Shown: piece after piece, positions 1-7,316 of the stretch
Layout: each line of letters starts with the position of its first letter
How positions within the stretch are numbered: position 1 is the first letter of the stretch
Assembly (NCBI GenBank): GCA_900542375.1
Contig: UQNI01000024.1
Span: forward strand, 1-24,310
Direction of reading: 5' to 3'
Source: an uncultured Oscillospiraceae bacterium
GTDB taxonomy: Bacteria; Bacillota; Clostridia; Oscillospirales; Acutalibacteraceae
Length of the DNA stretch: 24,310 bases
Notes under the pieces: model-generated
Databases searched by the model: none
Told to the model about the DNA's origin: nothing
Seen by the model: the letters and a program-made list of their open reading frames with translations, nothing else
Made by a program: the position numbers and the translations under genes

Positions 1-239
1 ATCAATATACATTCCAAATGCCGTCAGCGGCAGTGACGGTAAAAGTGGTATTTGCTCAAAGTCAACAGCTGCAAACACCGGGAGAAACTCCACAAACAGG
101 GAATATGGAAGGAACAGGAGGAATGGAGAGTCCCCGGACAGGAGATACAAACAGTATGGTTGCAGTTATTGCAGCAGTAAGTATATGTGCGGCAGGAGTG
201 CTTTTATATATGCTTTCCAAAGGTAAAAAGCAGAGATAA
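1..239 (+). CDS. C-terminal end of a cell-surface protein with a sortase-type sorting signal (partial, 5' end outside the window)
   Basis: The reading frame is open to the left edge, so this is the 3' end of a larger gene and the ATG at 18 is not a real start. The first residues (QYTFQMPSAAVTVKVVF) resemble the end of a bacterial surface repeat of the type 'YTFTMPxxDVTVTAxF', which is common in extracellular clostridial proteins. A short linker rich in Thr, Gly, Pro and Glu follows, then SPRTGD, a hydrophobic segment of about 17 residues (VAVIAAVSICAAGVLLY) and a basic tail (KGKKQR). That layout matches a cell-wall sorting signal with a variant LPXTG motif (xPxTGD), so the protein is probably anchored to peptidoglycan by a sortase. 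Its function cannot be judged from this fragment. Confidence 0.75.
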   Translation, partial: QYTFQMPSAAVTVKVVFAQSQQLQTPGETPQTGNMEGTGGMESPRTGDTNSMVAVIAAVSICAAGVLLYMLSKGKKQR

Positions 240-300
240 CCGCAAATAGAGTTCTCTTTAATAAATAGCTGTAGCTGCTCTATTATTCATAGCTTTAGTA

Positions 301-339
301 AGCAAGGGAGAAGTGAAAAAACTTCTCCCTTGCTTTTTT
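301..339 (+). terminator. Rho-independent terminator after the surface protein gene
   Basis: A perfect 14-bp stem (AGCAAGGGAGAAGT at 301-314 with its complement at 321-334) encloses the loop GAAAAA and is followed by six T residues. It ends the transcript of the surface protein gene and insulates it from the operon that starts near 450. Confidence 0.9.
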
Positions 340-416
340 GCGTTTTTTGACACAATGAGACCGAAATATGCAATTTATACAATATGAAAATGTGTACAAA
401 ATCTTTGGGAAATATA

Positions 417-445
417 TTGACATGGGAAATAAAATTTGCTATTAT
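417..445 (+). promoter_or_regulatory. Sigma-A-type promoter of the nitrogenase-like operon
   Basis: A consensus -35 box TTGACA at 417-422 and a -10 box TATTAT at 440-445 are separated by exactly 17 bp. The start of transcription should fall near 452, inside the inverted repeat at 450-465. The leader to the first start codon would be about 100 nt. Confidence 0.8.
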
Positions 446-466
446 TTAGGTTAGCGAAAGCTAACT
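446..466 (+). promoter_or_regulatory. Operator-like inverted repeat overlapping the transcription start (DtxR/IdeR-like)
   Basis: GTTAGC-GAAA-GCTAAC (450-465) is a perfect 6-bp inverted repeat preceded by TTAG, directly downstream of the -10 box. The core TTAG-N6-CTAA and the left half TTAGGTTAG resemble the known DtxR/IdeR box TTAGGTTAGSCTAACCTAA. A repressor bound here would block the start of transcription. Iron or another metal as the signal is an inference, supported by the importer genes in the operon. Confidence 0.55.
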
Positions 467-519
467 GATGAGATCAATCATTCTAAATCGTTTGGAGGAT
501 CTCTTTTATTTTCATCAAT

Positions 520-537
520 AGTTAGCTAAGACTAACT
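520..537 (+). promoter_or_regulatory. Second operator-like inverted repeat in the operon leader
   Basis: AGTTAG-CTAAGA-CTAACT is a perfect 6-bp inverted repeat with the same TTAG-N6-CTAA core as the site at 450-465, centred about 71 bp further downstream. It lies just before the ribosome binding site of the first gene. Two copies with the same spacing in one leader suggest paired binding of a single regulator. Confidence 0.5.
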
Positions 538-554
538 TTGGTAGGGGGAGCGCT

Positions 555-1307
555 TTGAAGAAAATTGCAATTTATGGAAAAGGCGGTATAGGAAAATCTA
601 CCACAACGTCCAACTTATCTGCAGCATTTAGCAAAGAAGGTTATAAAGTGGTGCAGATAGGTTGCGACCCAAAATCAGATTCCACAAAAAATTTGATGGG
701 TGGCAAAGGGATTCCCACCGTATTGGAACAAATAAAGGCAAAGGGGGATGATTTGAAAGTAGAGGATATTGTATTTACCGGATTCGGCGGTGTTCTATGC
801 ATTGAAGCAGGTGGTCCTACTCCCGGAGTTGGTTGTGCCGGCAGAGGCATTATTACAGCATTTGAAAAATTGGAAGAACTTCAATTTTTTGAAAAGTATC
901 AGCCTGATGTTGTACTGTATGACGTATTGGGTGACGTAGTTTGCGGTGGTTTTGCAATGCCAATTCGCGGCGGATATGCGCAGGATGTGTATGTAGTATC
1001 ATCAGGTGAGATGATGTCTCTGTTTGCAGCCAATAATATTGCAACTGCAATTAAAGGGTTTGGCAAAAGAGGTTATGCTAAATTACAAGGTTTAATTTTA
1101 AATAAGAAAAATATTGAGAACGAAGATGAAATAGTAAGAAAGGCATGTGAAGAAATAGGTACATCAATTGTGGCAACCATTCCAAGATGCGGAGATATTC
1201 AAATTGCGGAAAATCAAGGCTGCACTGTTTTAGAAGCATTGCCTGAATCTGAAATGTGTGAAATTTATCGTGCTTTGGCAAGAGATATGATGAAAGTGGG
1301 GAAATAG
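555..1307 (+). CDS. Nitrogenase iron protein (NifH)-like ATPase
   Basis: A 250-residue member of the NifH/BchL/CfbC family of homodimeric ATPases, which carry a [4Fe-4S] cluster and pass electrons to a NifDK-like partner. Residues 8-16 (GKGGIGKST) are the P-loop. Cys94 in GVGCAGRG and Cys130 in DVVCGGFAMP match the two cluster ligands, one pair per subunit. Arg97 lies at the position used for ADP-ribosylation in true NifH. The start is TTG at 555 with GTAGGGGGA just upstream. It is the first gene of a seven-gene operon and should be the electron donor to the two component-1-like proteins at 4179-6753. At 250 residues it is shorter than NifH (about 275-295). No nif cofactor genes are present, so it belongs with the nitrogenase-like proteins rather than nitrogen fixation. 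Confidence 0.93.
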   Translation: MKKIAIYGKGGIGKSTTTSNLSAAFSKEGYKVVQIGCDPKSDSTKNLMGGKGIPTVLEQIKAKGDDLKVEDIVFTGFGGVLCIEAGGPTPGVGCAGRGIITAFEKLEELQFFEKYQPDVVLYDVLGDVVCGGFAMPIRGGYAQDVYVVSSGEMMSLFAANNIATAIKGFGKRGYAKLQGLILNKKNIENEDEIVRKACEEIGTSIVATIPRCGDIQIAENQGCTVLEALPESEMCEIYRALARDMMKVGK

Positions 1308-1309
1308 AA

Positions 1310-2326
1310 ATGAAAATGAAAAAAGGTGTTATTGGTGTTGCGGCTGCATTAGCTGCAATTTTAATGGTAGCTTCAGGTTGTTCCAGTTCCGGTGGCTCAA
1401 CAGAATCGGGGACAGATACAACTTCTACTGCTGTTTCTGCTACAAATCAGCAATCCGAAGGATTTGAAATCAAATATCCTGAATCATTACAAGAACAATT
1501 TGGTGAAAGCTTAAAAATGGAAAAAACACCGGAACGTATTATTGTTATGACAGCGGGTCCTGTTATGACTTTGTACGAAATGGGTGTGGACATGGTTGCT
1601 ATTCCAAACTCCTCTATTACTGAATGGCCGGATGATTTGAAGGCAGAACGTCTTCCATTCGGCATGAATGAAATTGATATGGAAAGCATCATTGCTTTAA
1701 AACCGGATCTTGTTATTCTTTCCAGCACAAATAAAGAAAAATACGGCAATACATTAGAAAGCCAAGGCATTGCTTGTTACTATGTAAATGCAGGTCCAAC
1801 AGTGCAATATGATGATATCAAAACAGAAGTACAAATTTTAGGTGAAGCATTTAATAAAAAAGAAGAAACTGATGCTATTATGAAGAAATTTACTGACCTT
1901 GAAACCGATATGGCAGCATTTAAAGAGAAAAGCGGCGGTAAATCTGTTGGTATCCTCTTCTCTTATCCACCATCATATATGCAAGGCAGCGGCGGTTACC
2001 TAGGCGATATGTTAGAAAAACTTGGTTATGTAAACATTTCGGATAAAGACGGTCAAGCTACTTCAAATGCACAATTGAGTATGGAAGACTTAATCGTTGC
2101 AAATCCTGATTTGTTGTTTGCTGTTTCTCCAACAACCAAAACAGGTGATGATTTAAAAACTTCTTACGAACAAGAATTTGCAAATAACCCTCAGACTTGG
2201 AACCAATTAAGTGCCGTTCAAAATGATAAAGTTGTTTACTTAGGAAGCATTTATGCAAAATCTTCCGGTATTAACATTATTGATGACATTCGTTCTTTGA
2301 TGAACCAATTAGAGCAATACAATTAG
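1310..2326 (+). CDS. ABC importer substrate-binding lipoprotein (FepB/BtuF class)
   Basis: 338 residues with a lipoprotein signal peptide: a basic start, a hydrophobic stretch, and the lipobox ASGC with the acylated cysteine at residue 24, followed by a Ser/Thr/Gly-rich tether. The mature part has the features of the cluster A-II periplasmic binding fold (COG0614): 'TPERIIVM' before the first lobe, 'MESIIALKPDLVIL' near residues 123-136, and 'DLIVANPDLLFAV' in the second lobe. Family members bind ferric siderophores, heme or cobalamin outside the membrane and deliver them to a FecCD permease. The gene follows the NifH-like gene by 2 bp, so the two are co-transcribed and probably translationally coupled. 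The ligand cannot be told from sequence; metal chelate or tetrapyrrole is the family expectation. Confidence 0.92.
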   Translation: MKMKKGVIGVAAALAAILMVASGCSSSGGSTESGTDTTSTAVSATNQQSEGFEIKYPESLQEQFGESLKMEKTPERIIVMTAGPVMTLYEMGVDMVAIPNSSITEWPDDLKAERLPFGMNEIDMESIIALKPDLVILSSTNKEKYGNTLESQGIACYYVNAGPTVQYDDIKTEVQILGEAFNKKEETDAIMKKFTDLETDMAAFKEKSGGKSVGILFSYPPSYMQGSGGYLGDMLEKLGYVNISDKDGQATSNAQLSMEDLIVANPDLLFAVSPTTKTGDDLKTSYEQEFANNPQTWNQLSAVQNDKVVYLGSIYAKSSGINIIDDIRSLMNQLEQYN

Positions 2327-2342
2327 AAATAGGTTGTTTTAA

Positions 2343-3344
2343 ATGAATAAAAAACAGAAACATGCAATCAAAGTCAGTGTTTTTTTTATCGTGGTGCCAA
2401 TTTTAATTTTCGTTTTAGCTATTTTAGCTTTAAGAATTGGTAGTGTAAATTATTCAACAGCAGAAATTTTTAACGGTTTATTTGATGCCAACAGTTCAGT
2501 ACATACAATTATTATAGACCTTAGATTACCAAGAGTAATACTGGCGATTATCATTGGTATGTGTTTGGCTGCTGCAGGCGCTTTATTACAGGCGGTTATG
2601 CAAAACCCTCTTGCAGACCCCGGTATTATCGGTGTTTCATCAGGCGCCAGTACGGCGGCAACTATCATCTTTTTGGTATTTCCCACAGCTACCGCTTCTG
2701 TGCCGATTTTTTCCTTCGTTGGTGCGGCCGGTGCTTGTGTACTGATTTATTTATTGTCTTGGAAAAGGGGTGCTGACCCTGTCCGAATTATTTTGGCAGG
2801 TGTAGCTATTAATACCATGTTAAGCGGCGTTACCTCCTTTTTAACTCTCATGAACTCTGACAGCTTACAAGGTGTGCTCTCTTGGTTAAACGGCAGTCTT
2901 TCCGGAAAATCTTGGTATCAAGTACAGACCATGGGTATTTACGGCGCAATTGGTATTGTATTGGCATTATTGTGTATCAAAGGTGCAAATGTATTGCAGC
3001 TTGGCGATGATATGGCGAAAAACTTAGGTACCCGTGTCAATTTGACTCGCGTACTGCTTTCCGCGGTATCCGCATTTTTAGCTGCTTCTACCGTTGCTGT
3101 CGTAGGTATGATTGGGTTTGTTGGTTTGATTGTTCCGCATGTTACCAGAATGCTTGTTGGTTCCAATCATAAGGTGATGCTTCCGGCGTCTTTGTTGCTG
3201 GGTGCGTTTGTGGTACTTGCAGCAGATACCATAGGACGAACCATAGTAGCTCCAATTGAAATTCCTGTCGGTATTGTAATGTCGGTAGTAGGCGGTCCAT
3301 TCTTCCTCTTTTTGCTGCGCAGAAAAAGAAAAGCAAGAGCATAA
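2343..3344 (+). CDS. FecCD-family ABC permease (iron chelate/heme/cobalamin type)
   Basis: 333 residues, the usual length for this family (BtuC, FhuB half, FepD), strongly hydrophobic with about ten membrane segments. Recognisable family motifs include LRLPRVILAIIIGMCLAAAGALLQ (first 20 residues: LRLPRVILAIIIGMCLAAAG) near residues 60-85, 'NPLADPGIIGVSSGAS' near 88-103, and 'VGMIGFVGLIVPHVTR' near 256-271, which carries the cytoplasmic coupling region. Only one permease gene is present, so it probably works as a homodimer, as in BtuCD. The start ATG at 2343 has a weak upstream ribosome binding site and lies 16 bp after the binding-protein gene, consistent with coupled translation. Confidence 0.93.
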   Translation: MNKKQKHAIKVSVFFIVVPILIFVLAILALRIGSVNYSTAEIFNGLFDANSSVHTIIIDLRLPRVILAIIIGMCLAAAGALLQAVMQNPLADPGIIGVSSGASTAATIIFLVFPTATASVPIFSFVGAAGACVLIYLLSWKRGADPVRIILAGVAINTMLSGVTSFLTLMNSDSLQGVLSWLNGSLSGKSWYQVQTMGIYGAIGIVLALLCIKGANVLQLGDDMAKNLGTRVNLTRVLLSAVSAFLAASTVAVVGMIGFVGLIVPHVTRMLVGSNHKVMLPASLLLGAFVVLAADTIGRTIVAPIEIPVGIVMSVVGGPFFLFLLRRKRKARA

Positions 3345-3371
3345 TGACCATATTGGAAAGGAGAACCTTTT

Positions 3372-4157
3372 ATGCAAATAAGTGCAAACCATTTAAAAAT
3401 TGGTTATGATGATAAAATTGTGGTTCCCGATTTTGATGTTGTAATTCATAAACATGATATTACAACGTTTATAGGTCCCAATGGATGCGGAAAATCTACA
3501 ATTTTAAAAGCACTCACGCGTATTTTAAAATGTGGGGGTGTGATTGAAATTGATGGAAACAGCATTCATACTATGCCAACAAAAGAGGTAGCGAAAAAAA
3601 TTGCTATTTTATCTCAGCAGCAAACCATGCCGCCGGACATTACCGTAGAAGAATTGGTTGGCTTTGGAAGAATGCCATATCAAAAATTTCTTCAAAGATT
3701 ATCTGATGAAGATAAAAAAATTGTAGATTGGGCTATGGAGGCAACCAGTGTTTCTCATATGAGAAAACGCAGCATTTTTGCATTGTCAGGCGGTGAAAAA
3801 CAGCGTGTTTGGATTTCTGTAGCACTGGCGCAAAAACCTGAAATGCTGTTTTTGGATGAACCGACAACTTATTTGGATATCCAGCATCAAATTGAAATTA
3901 TGGAATTGGTGCAAAAGCTGAACAAAGAGACAGGGATTGGAATTGTCATGGTATTGCATGATATTTCTCAAGCTTTGGAAGTAAGCAGCCAAGTTGTTGT
4001 GATTAAAGATGGAAAAAAATATGCGCATGGTACTCCGCAGGAAGTAATTACGCCTGAAATGCTGCGAGATGTTTACGGTGTGGAAAGCAGAATTATTCCC
4101 ATTGAAGGCAGACGTTGCCCTATTATATGTTATGACGGACTATGCCATATAAACTAA
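3372..4157 (+). CDS. ABC importer ATPase subunit (FepC/FhuC class)
   Basis: 261 residues. The Walker A motif GPNGCGKST lies at residues 35-43, the Q-loop around 'AILSQQQTMPP', the ABC signature LSGGEKQR at 138-145, and Walker B LFLDEP with Asp162 and Glu163. A switch histidine follows in 'MVLHDISQAL'. It should power the permease encoded just upstream. AAAGGAG lies ahead of the ATG. The C-terminal tail is unusual: it has three closely spaced cysteines (C249, C253, C258) in RRCPIICYDGLCHIN, whereas FhuC-like ATPases normally end without cysteines. Whether these bind metal is unknown. Confidence 0.93.
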   Translation: MQISANHLKIGYDDKIVVPDFDVVIHKHDITTFIGPNGCGKSTILKALTRILKCGGVIEIDGNSIHTMPTKEVAKKIAILSQQQTMPPDITVEELVGFGRMPYQKFLQRLSDEDKKIVDWAMEATSVSHMRKRSIFALSGGEKQRVWISVALAQKPEMLFLDEPTTYLDIQHQIEIMELVQKLNKETGIGIVMVLHDISQALEVSSQVVVIKDGKKYAHGTPQEVITPEMLRDVYGVESRIIPIEGRRCPIICYDGLCHIN

Positions 4158-4178
4158 TTACAGAAAGGACTTTTTGTT

Positions 4179-5513
4179 TTGGTAAAGTTAGAGTCACTTA
4201 AAACATTATCTCAAGTGGAGTCAATCAAAGATGTAAAACCTCTGGCAAAAACAGTTTTTCCCGGTGCGCACTGTCCTTTATTTGGTTCAGCACTGATTTT
4301 AAAAGGTGTAACGGATGCACTTATGATTGTAATAGGTACCGATGAATGTACTTATTATACGAAAAAGTTCTCTTTAGGATATGACAGCTTTGGCGGTATG
4401 GATGGGCGTTGTGTCTCTTTGGTATTAGACCAACATGATGTTACATTTGGATGCGCAAAGAAATTGGAAGCAGGTATCCGTCAAATGTATCAGGAACGCA
4501 AACCTTCCGCTATCTTCCTAGTTACTACTTGTGTGGTTGAAATTACGGGAGACGATGTGGATTCGGTTGGTGATGTACTTTCAGATGAACTTAGTATTCC
4601 GATTGTTACAGTACATACTGAACATTTCCGCTGTGAAAGTCACATGCAAGGAATGGAACGCGTATTGACTGCTTGTGCAGAGTTAATGGAACCTTGTGAT
4701 GAACAAGTAGATGGAATCAATATTCTGGGTCACCGTTTTGGAGAGTTGGAAAAAACAGAATTTGTCCATGTATTACAAGACCATGATATTTGCGTTCATA
4801 TGAAATTACCTTCTGATGAATGTACCGTGGCTGATGTGGCCAATGCTTCAGCAGCAAAGGTAAACGTTGTTACCAATGCCATTGCGTTACCGTTGGCAAA
4901 GAAAATGCAAACACGCTTTGGGATTCCTTACATTGAATTTTATAATTTTTGTAGTCCTGATGCTGTATATCATGCTTACAAAGATTTATTCAATTACTTA
5001 GGAAAACCATTTCCCAAAGAATTGGAAGAGAAATATCAGCATGCTTTGGCAACAGTAGCAGAAGCCAAAAAGACGTTAGACGGAAAAAGTTTTATTTACG
5101 GTAATACAACTTTACCCATATTTGAATGTATTGCTTTTTTGGTCAGCTTAGGTATGAAACCTCTTTTGGTTCAAACAAAAGAGATACCTGAAGAACAACA
5201 ATGTTATATTGAGCAGATTAAAAATGCAGGGTATGACCCGTACATAACAAAGTCTGCAAATATTACACCGTTGCAGCCATTGTACGATATTTTAAAACCA
5301 ACCTTTTATATTGGACATGAAAATCCAATGAATTTGATAAAAAAGGGAATTACACAGCTTACTTTGGACAAAGCCGCTAAAAAATTAGGCTTTGAATTAA
5401 CAGAAGAAGTGGTTTCCGTATTTGTAAATGCAGCATCAGCGCCGAACCAAATTCCGGAAAGCATGCGTGCAATGATGGAAATGATGAAACAGGGAGGCGT
5501 AAAACGTGGCTGA
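4179..5513 (+). CDS. Nitrogenase component 1-like protein, NifD/BchN-type subunit carrying three cluster cysteines
   Basis: 444 residues of the NifD/NifK/BchN/BchB/CfbD superfamily (oxidoreductase/nitrogenase component 1). Three cysteines sit where component-1 proteins bind their bridging iron-sulfur cluster: Cys32 in GAHCPLFG, Cys57 in GTDECTYYT and Cys118 in VTTCVVEITGDD. Lining up its FGIPYIEF stretch with the YGIPWME motif of NifD places Thr232 where NifD has the FeMo-cofactor cysteine, so a nitrogenase-type cofactor ligand appears to be absent. The start is TTG at 4179 with AGAAAGGA nine bases upstream. It overlaps the next gene by 8 bp, so the two products probably form a complex in equal amounts. 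The substrate is unknown. Possible relatives include tetrapyrrole reductases and the methylthio-alkane reductases. Confidence 0.88.
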   Translation: MVKLESLKTLSQVESIKDVKPLAKTVFPGAHCPLFGSALILKGVTDALMIVIGTDECTYYTKKFSLGYDSFGGMDGRCVSLVLDQHDVTFGCAKKLEAGIRQMYQERKPSAIFLVTTCVVEITGDDVDSVGDVLSDELSIPIVTVHTEHFRCESHMQGMERVLTACAELMEPCDEQVDGINILGHRFGELEKTEFVHVLQDHDICVHMKLPSDECTVADVANASAAKVNVVTNAIALPLAKKMQTRFGIPYIEFYNFCSPDAVYHAYKDLFNYLGKPFPKELEEKYQHALATVAEAKKTLDGKSFIYGNTTLPIFECIAFLVSLGMKPLLVQTKEIPEEQQCYIEQIKNAGYDPYITKSANITPLQPLYDILKPTFYIGHENPMNLIKKGITQLTLDKAAKKLGFELTEEVVSVFVNAASAPNQIPESMRAMMEMMKQGGVKRG

Positions 5514-6753
5514 GACAGGAATTGTAAGATATTTGCCAACACCGTCTGACCGTATGGGATTGTTATGGACATTGCTTACGATTAAAGACGGCGTAATATT
5601 GGAACTGGGTCCTTCCGGTACTACCCACTATAGTATGGAGTCCATTTCTGAATTTGGAATTCCAATGCGCGGTAATTTATATTGTACGCATATTGATGAA
5701 GATAATATCATCATGGGTGATACTGCTCGTTTTGAAGAAGCGATTATTGAACTTGATGGTGAGAGACATCCTGATTGTATGTTTTTGATGGGGTCTTCTC
5801 TTACTTCTGTCATTGCAACAGATATCAACGGGATATGCCGTGTGGTAGAGAACGATGTGTCTGCTAAATTGATTCCCTTTGACCAAGGCGGTTTTGTTGG
5901 GGATTACAGCTATGGCTTACAACTTGCTTTGACTTCCATTACAAAAGCGTTGGCAGAAAAAACGCAGGAAGTAAAACCACGCACTTTCAATATTTTGGGT
6001 GCAGGTATGGACAGTTATCGCATGAAGTCTGATGTAAAGGAAATCTGCCGTTTAATGGAAGAAGCTTTTGGTTGGACTGCACACGAAATTATTCCGTGTG
6101 AAAGTACATTGGATAGTTTCCGTCATGCAGGTTCTGCTGCAGTGAATATTGTCATCAGAGATGAGGCGTTACCGGCAGCAAAAATATTGGAGGAACGTTG
6201 TGAAACCCCATATGTCACAGGTATGCCGTATGGATATCAAGGCACATTAAAATGGCTGGAACAGGTGGCTGCCTCTATTGGAGAATCTGTTTCTCCGAAA
6301 TTGATTGCGGACATACAAGAAAAAAGTATGGATTTGAGACGCATTAAAATGTGGTCAAGAATGAATCCAAATCAGAAACTGAAATTTGCAGTGGTAGGTA
6401 ACTACCATTTGGCAAAGGGGTTATCTCAATTTTTTGAGGACGAACTGGGTATGACTCCAACTATCAAGTTATGCTCTCACTCCTTAAAAACAGTAAATGA
6501 GCCTGATGAAACCATTGTACATTGTGAAGATGAAACAATCAAAATTCAGCAATTGGAATCGTTGGAAGATACCTTTATTGCTGCAGACGGTATTTCATTA
6601 CATGTAGCAAAAGAAAATAACTATAAACTGCGTGTATCTTATCCGTCACCCGGATTTACACCTATAGCAAATCATCTGCCTCTGTGCGGTGAGTACGGAA
6701 CTGATTTTGTCGTTGAAGAAATATACAATTATTTGAGAATGTTAAGGGGGTAG
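5506..6753 (+). CDS. Nitrogenase component 1-like protein, second subunit without the cluster cysteines
   Basis: 415 residues of the same superfamily as its upstream neighbour. The start is GTG at 5506 inside the end of the previous gene, with GGGAGG upstream, a typical arrangement for paired subunits. The N-terminal region that holds cluster ligands in NifK has no cysteine at any of the three expected places: PTPSDRMG near residue 15, GPSGTTHYS near 41, and GSSLTSVIATD near 106. His41 or a nearby residue could serve as a single non-cysteine ligand, as an aspartate of BchB does in the dark protochlorophyllide reductase; this is an inference from position only. Later segments such as 'GMPYGYQGTLKWLEQVA' and 'FAVVGNYHLAKGL' fit the second and third Rossmann-like domains. 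It should pair with the product of 4179-5513 as an alpha2-beta2 complex. Confidence 0.85.
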   Translation: MAETGIVRYLPTPSDRMGLLWTLLTIKDGVILELGPSGTTHYSMESISEFGIPMRGNLYCTHIDEDNIIMGDTARFEEAIIELDGERHPDCMFLMGSSLTSVIATDINGICRVVENDVSAKLIPFDQGGFVGDYSYGLQLALTSITKALAEKTQEVKPRTFNILGAGMDSYRMKSDVKEICRLMEEAFGWTAHEIIPCESTLDSFRHAGSAAVNIVIRDEALPAAKILEERCETPYVTGMPYGYQGTLKWLEQVAASIGESVSPKLIADIQEKSMDLRRIKMWSRMNPNQKLKFAVVGNYHLAKGLSQFFEDELGMTPTIKLCSHSLKTVNEPDETIVHCEDETIKIQQLESLEDTFIAADGISLHVAKENNYKLRVSYPSPGFTPIANHLPLCGEYGTDFVVEEIYNYLRMLRG

Positions 6754-6759
6754 TTCGGC

Positions 6760-7272
6760 GTGAAAGTAAGCATTTTATACTCTTCCAAAACAGGAAATAC
6801 ACGGAAGTTGGCATATAGTATTGCCAACGAACTAAGCGATTTTGAGATTACAATTACAGATATCAAAACTATGGAGAGCCTGCCTCAAGCAGATGCGTAT
6901 CTGATTGGTTACTGGGTAGATAAAGCGCAGCCGAATGAAGAGGCGAAACATTGTATTGAACAAATTACAGGAAAACCTGTTGGGCTGTTTGGCACGTTAG
7001 GTGCGTATGCTTATTCGTCACATGGCTCCCAATCTATGCAAAATGCCAACGCCATGTTAGGGGAAGGGTGCACATTAATCGGCAGCTTTTTATGTCAAGG
7101 TCCCGTAGACCCTAAGCTATTGGAACGTTTTAAAAGCTTGCCGCCGGATAATCCGCATGCGTTAACGCCTGAAAAGAAATTAAGACACAAAGTTGCAGCT
7201 TTGCATCCCAATGATTTGGATGCAAAATATGCCGCACAGCTATTTAGAGAACGACTGGAACAATTATCATAA
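6760..7272 (+). CDS. Flavodoxin-family protein, likely electron carrier for the nitrogenase-like system
   Basis: 170 residues. The N-terminal strand and loop ILYSSKTGNTRKLA contain the FMN phosphate-binding motif SSKTGNT at residues 8-14. 'ADAYLIGYWVD' near 49-59 and 'KPVGLFGTLGAYAYSSHG' near 75-92 fit the two isoalloxazine-binding loops. The start is GTG at 6760, 6 bp after the previous stop, with AAGGGGG ahead. As the last gene of the operon it is a good candidate for the low-potential donor that reduces the NifH-like protein, which would remove the need for a dedicated ferredoxin. The last 60 residues are a charged, helical tail that standard flavodoxins lack. Similar flavodoxin-like proteins accompany other anaerobic reductases, so a direct role in substrate reduction is also possible. 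Confidence 0.88.
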   Translation: MKVSILYSSKTGNTRKLAYSIANELSDFEITITDIKTMESLPQADAYLIGYWVDKAQPNEEAKHCIEQITGKPVGLFGTLGAYAYSSHGSQSMQNANAMLGEGCTLIGSFLCQGPVDPKLLERFKSLPPDNPHALTPEKKLRHKVAALHPNDLDAKYAAQLFRERLEQLS

Positions 7273-7310
7273 AAAAGAGCTCTGCTACCACGTGGCAGAG
7301 CTCTTTTTTG
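7271..7310. terminator. Bidirectional terminator between the nitrogenase-like operon and the DUF1294 gene
   Basis: The stem GAGCTCTGC (7277-7285) pairs with GCAGAGCTC (7295-7303). It is flanked by six A on the left and a run of T on the right, so it can stop transcription from both convergent directions. The operon stop codon overlaps the A run. Confidence 0.9.
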
Positions 7311-7316
7311 TTTATA

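Noticed and set aside
18..239. A separate 73-residue gene
   Set aside because: The frame is open to the left edge of the window and the sequence is the end of a surface repeat plus a sorting signal, so the ATG at 18 is internal.
467..519. Attenuator hairpin in the operon leader (GAGATC ... GATCTC followed by TTTTATTTT)
   Set aside because: The arms are only 6 bp and the loop is more than 20 nt, so a stable terminator is unlikely.
3078..3392. Minus-strand frames of 70-100 residues across the importer genes
   Set aside because: They lie opposite well-supported genes, have no ribosome binding sites or recognisable domains, and their composition reflects the other strand.
555..6753. Nitrogen fixation genes (nifHDK)
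   Set aside because: The NifH-like protein is convincing, but the second component-1 subunit lacks all cluster cysteines, the first lacks the FeMo-cofactor cysteine, both are short, and no nifB, nifE, nifN or nifV gene is present.
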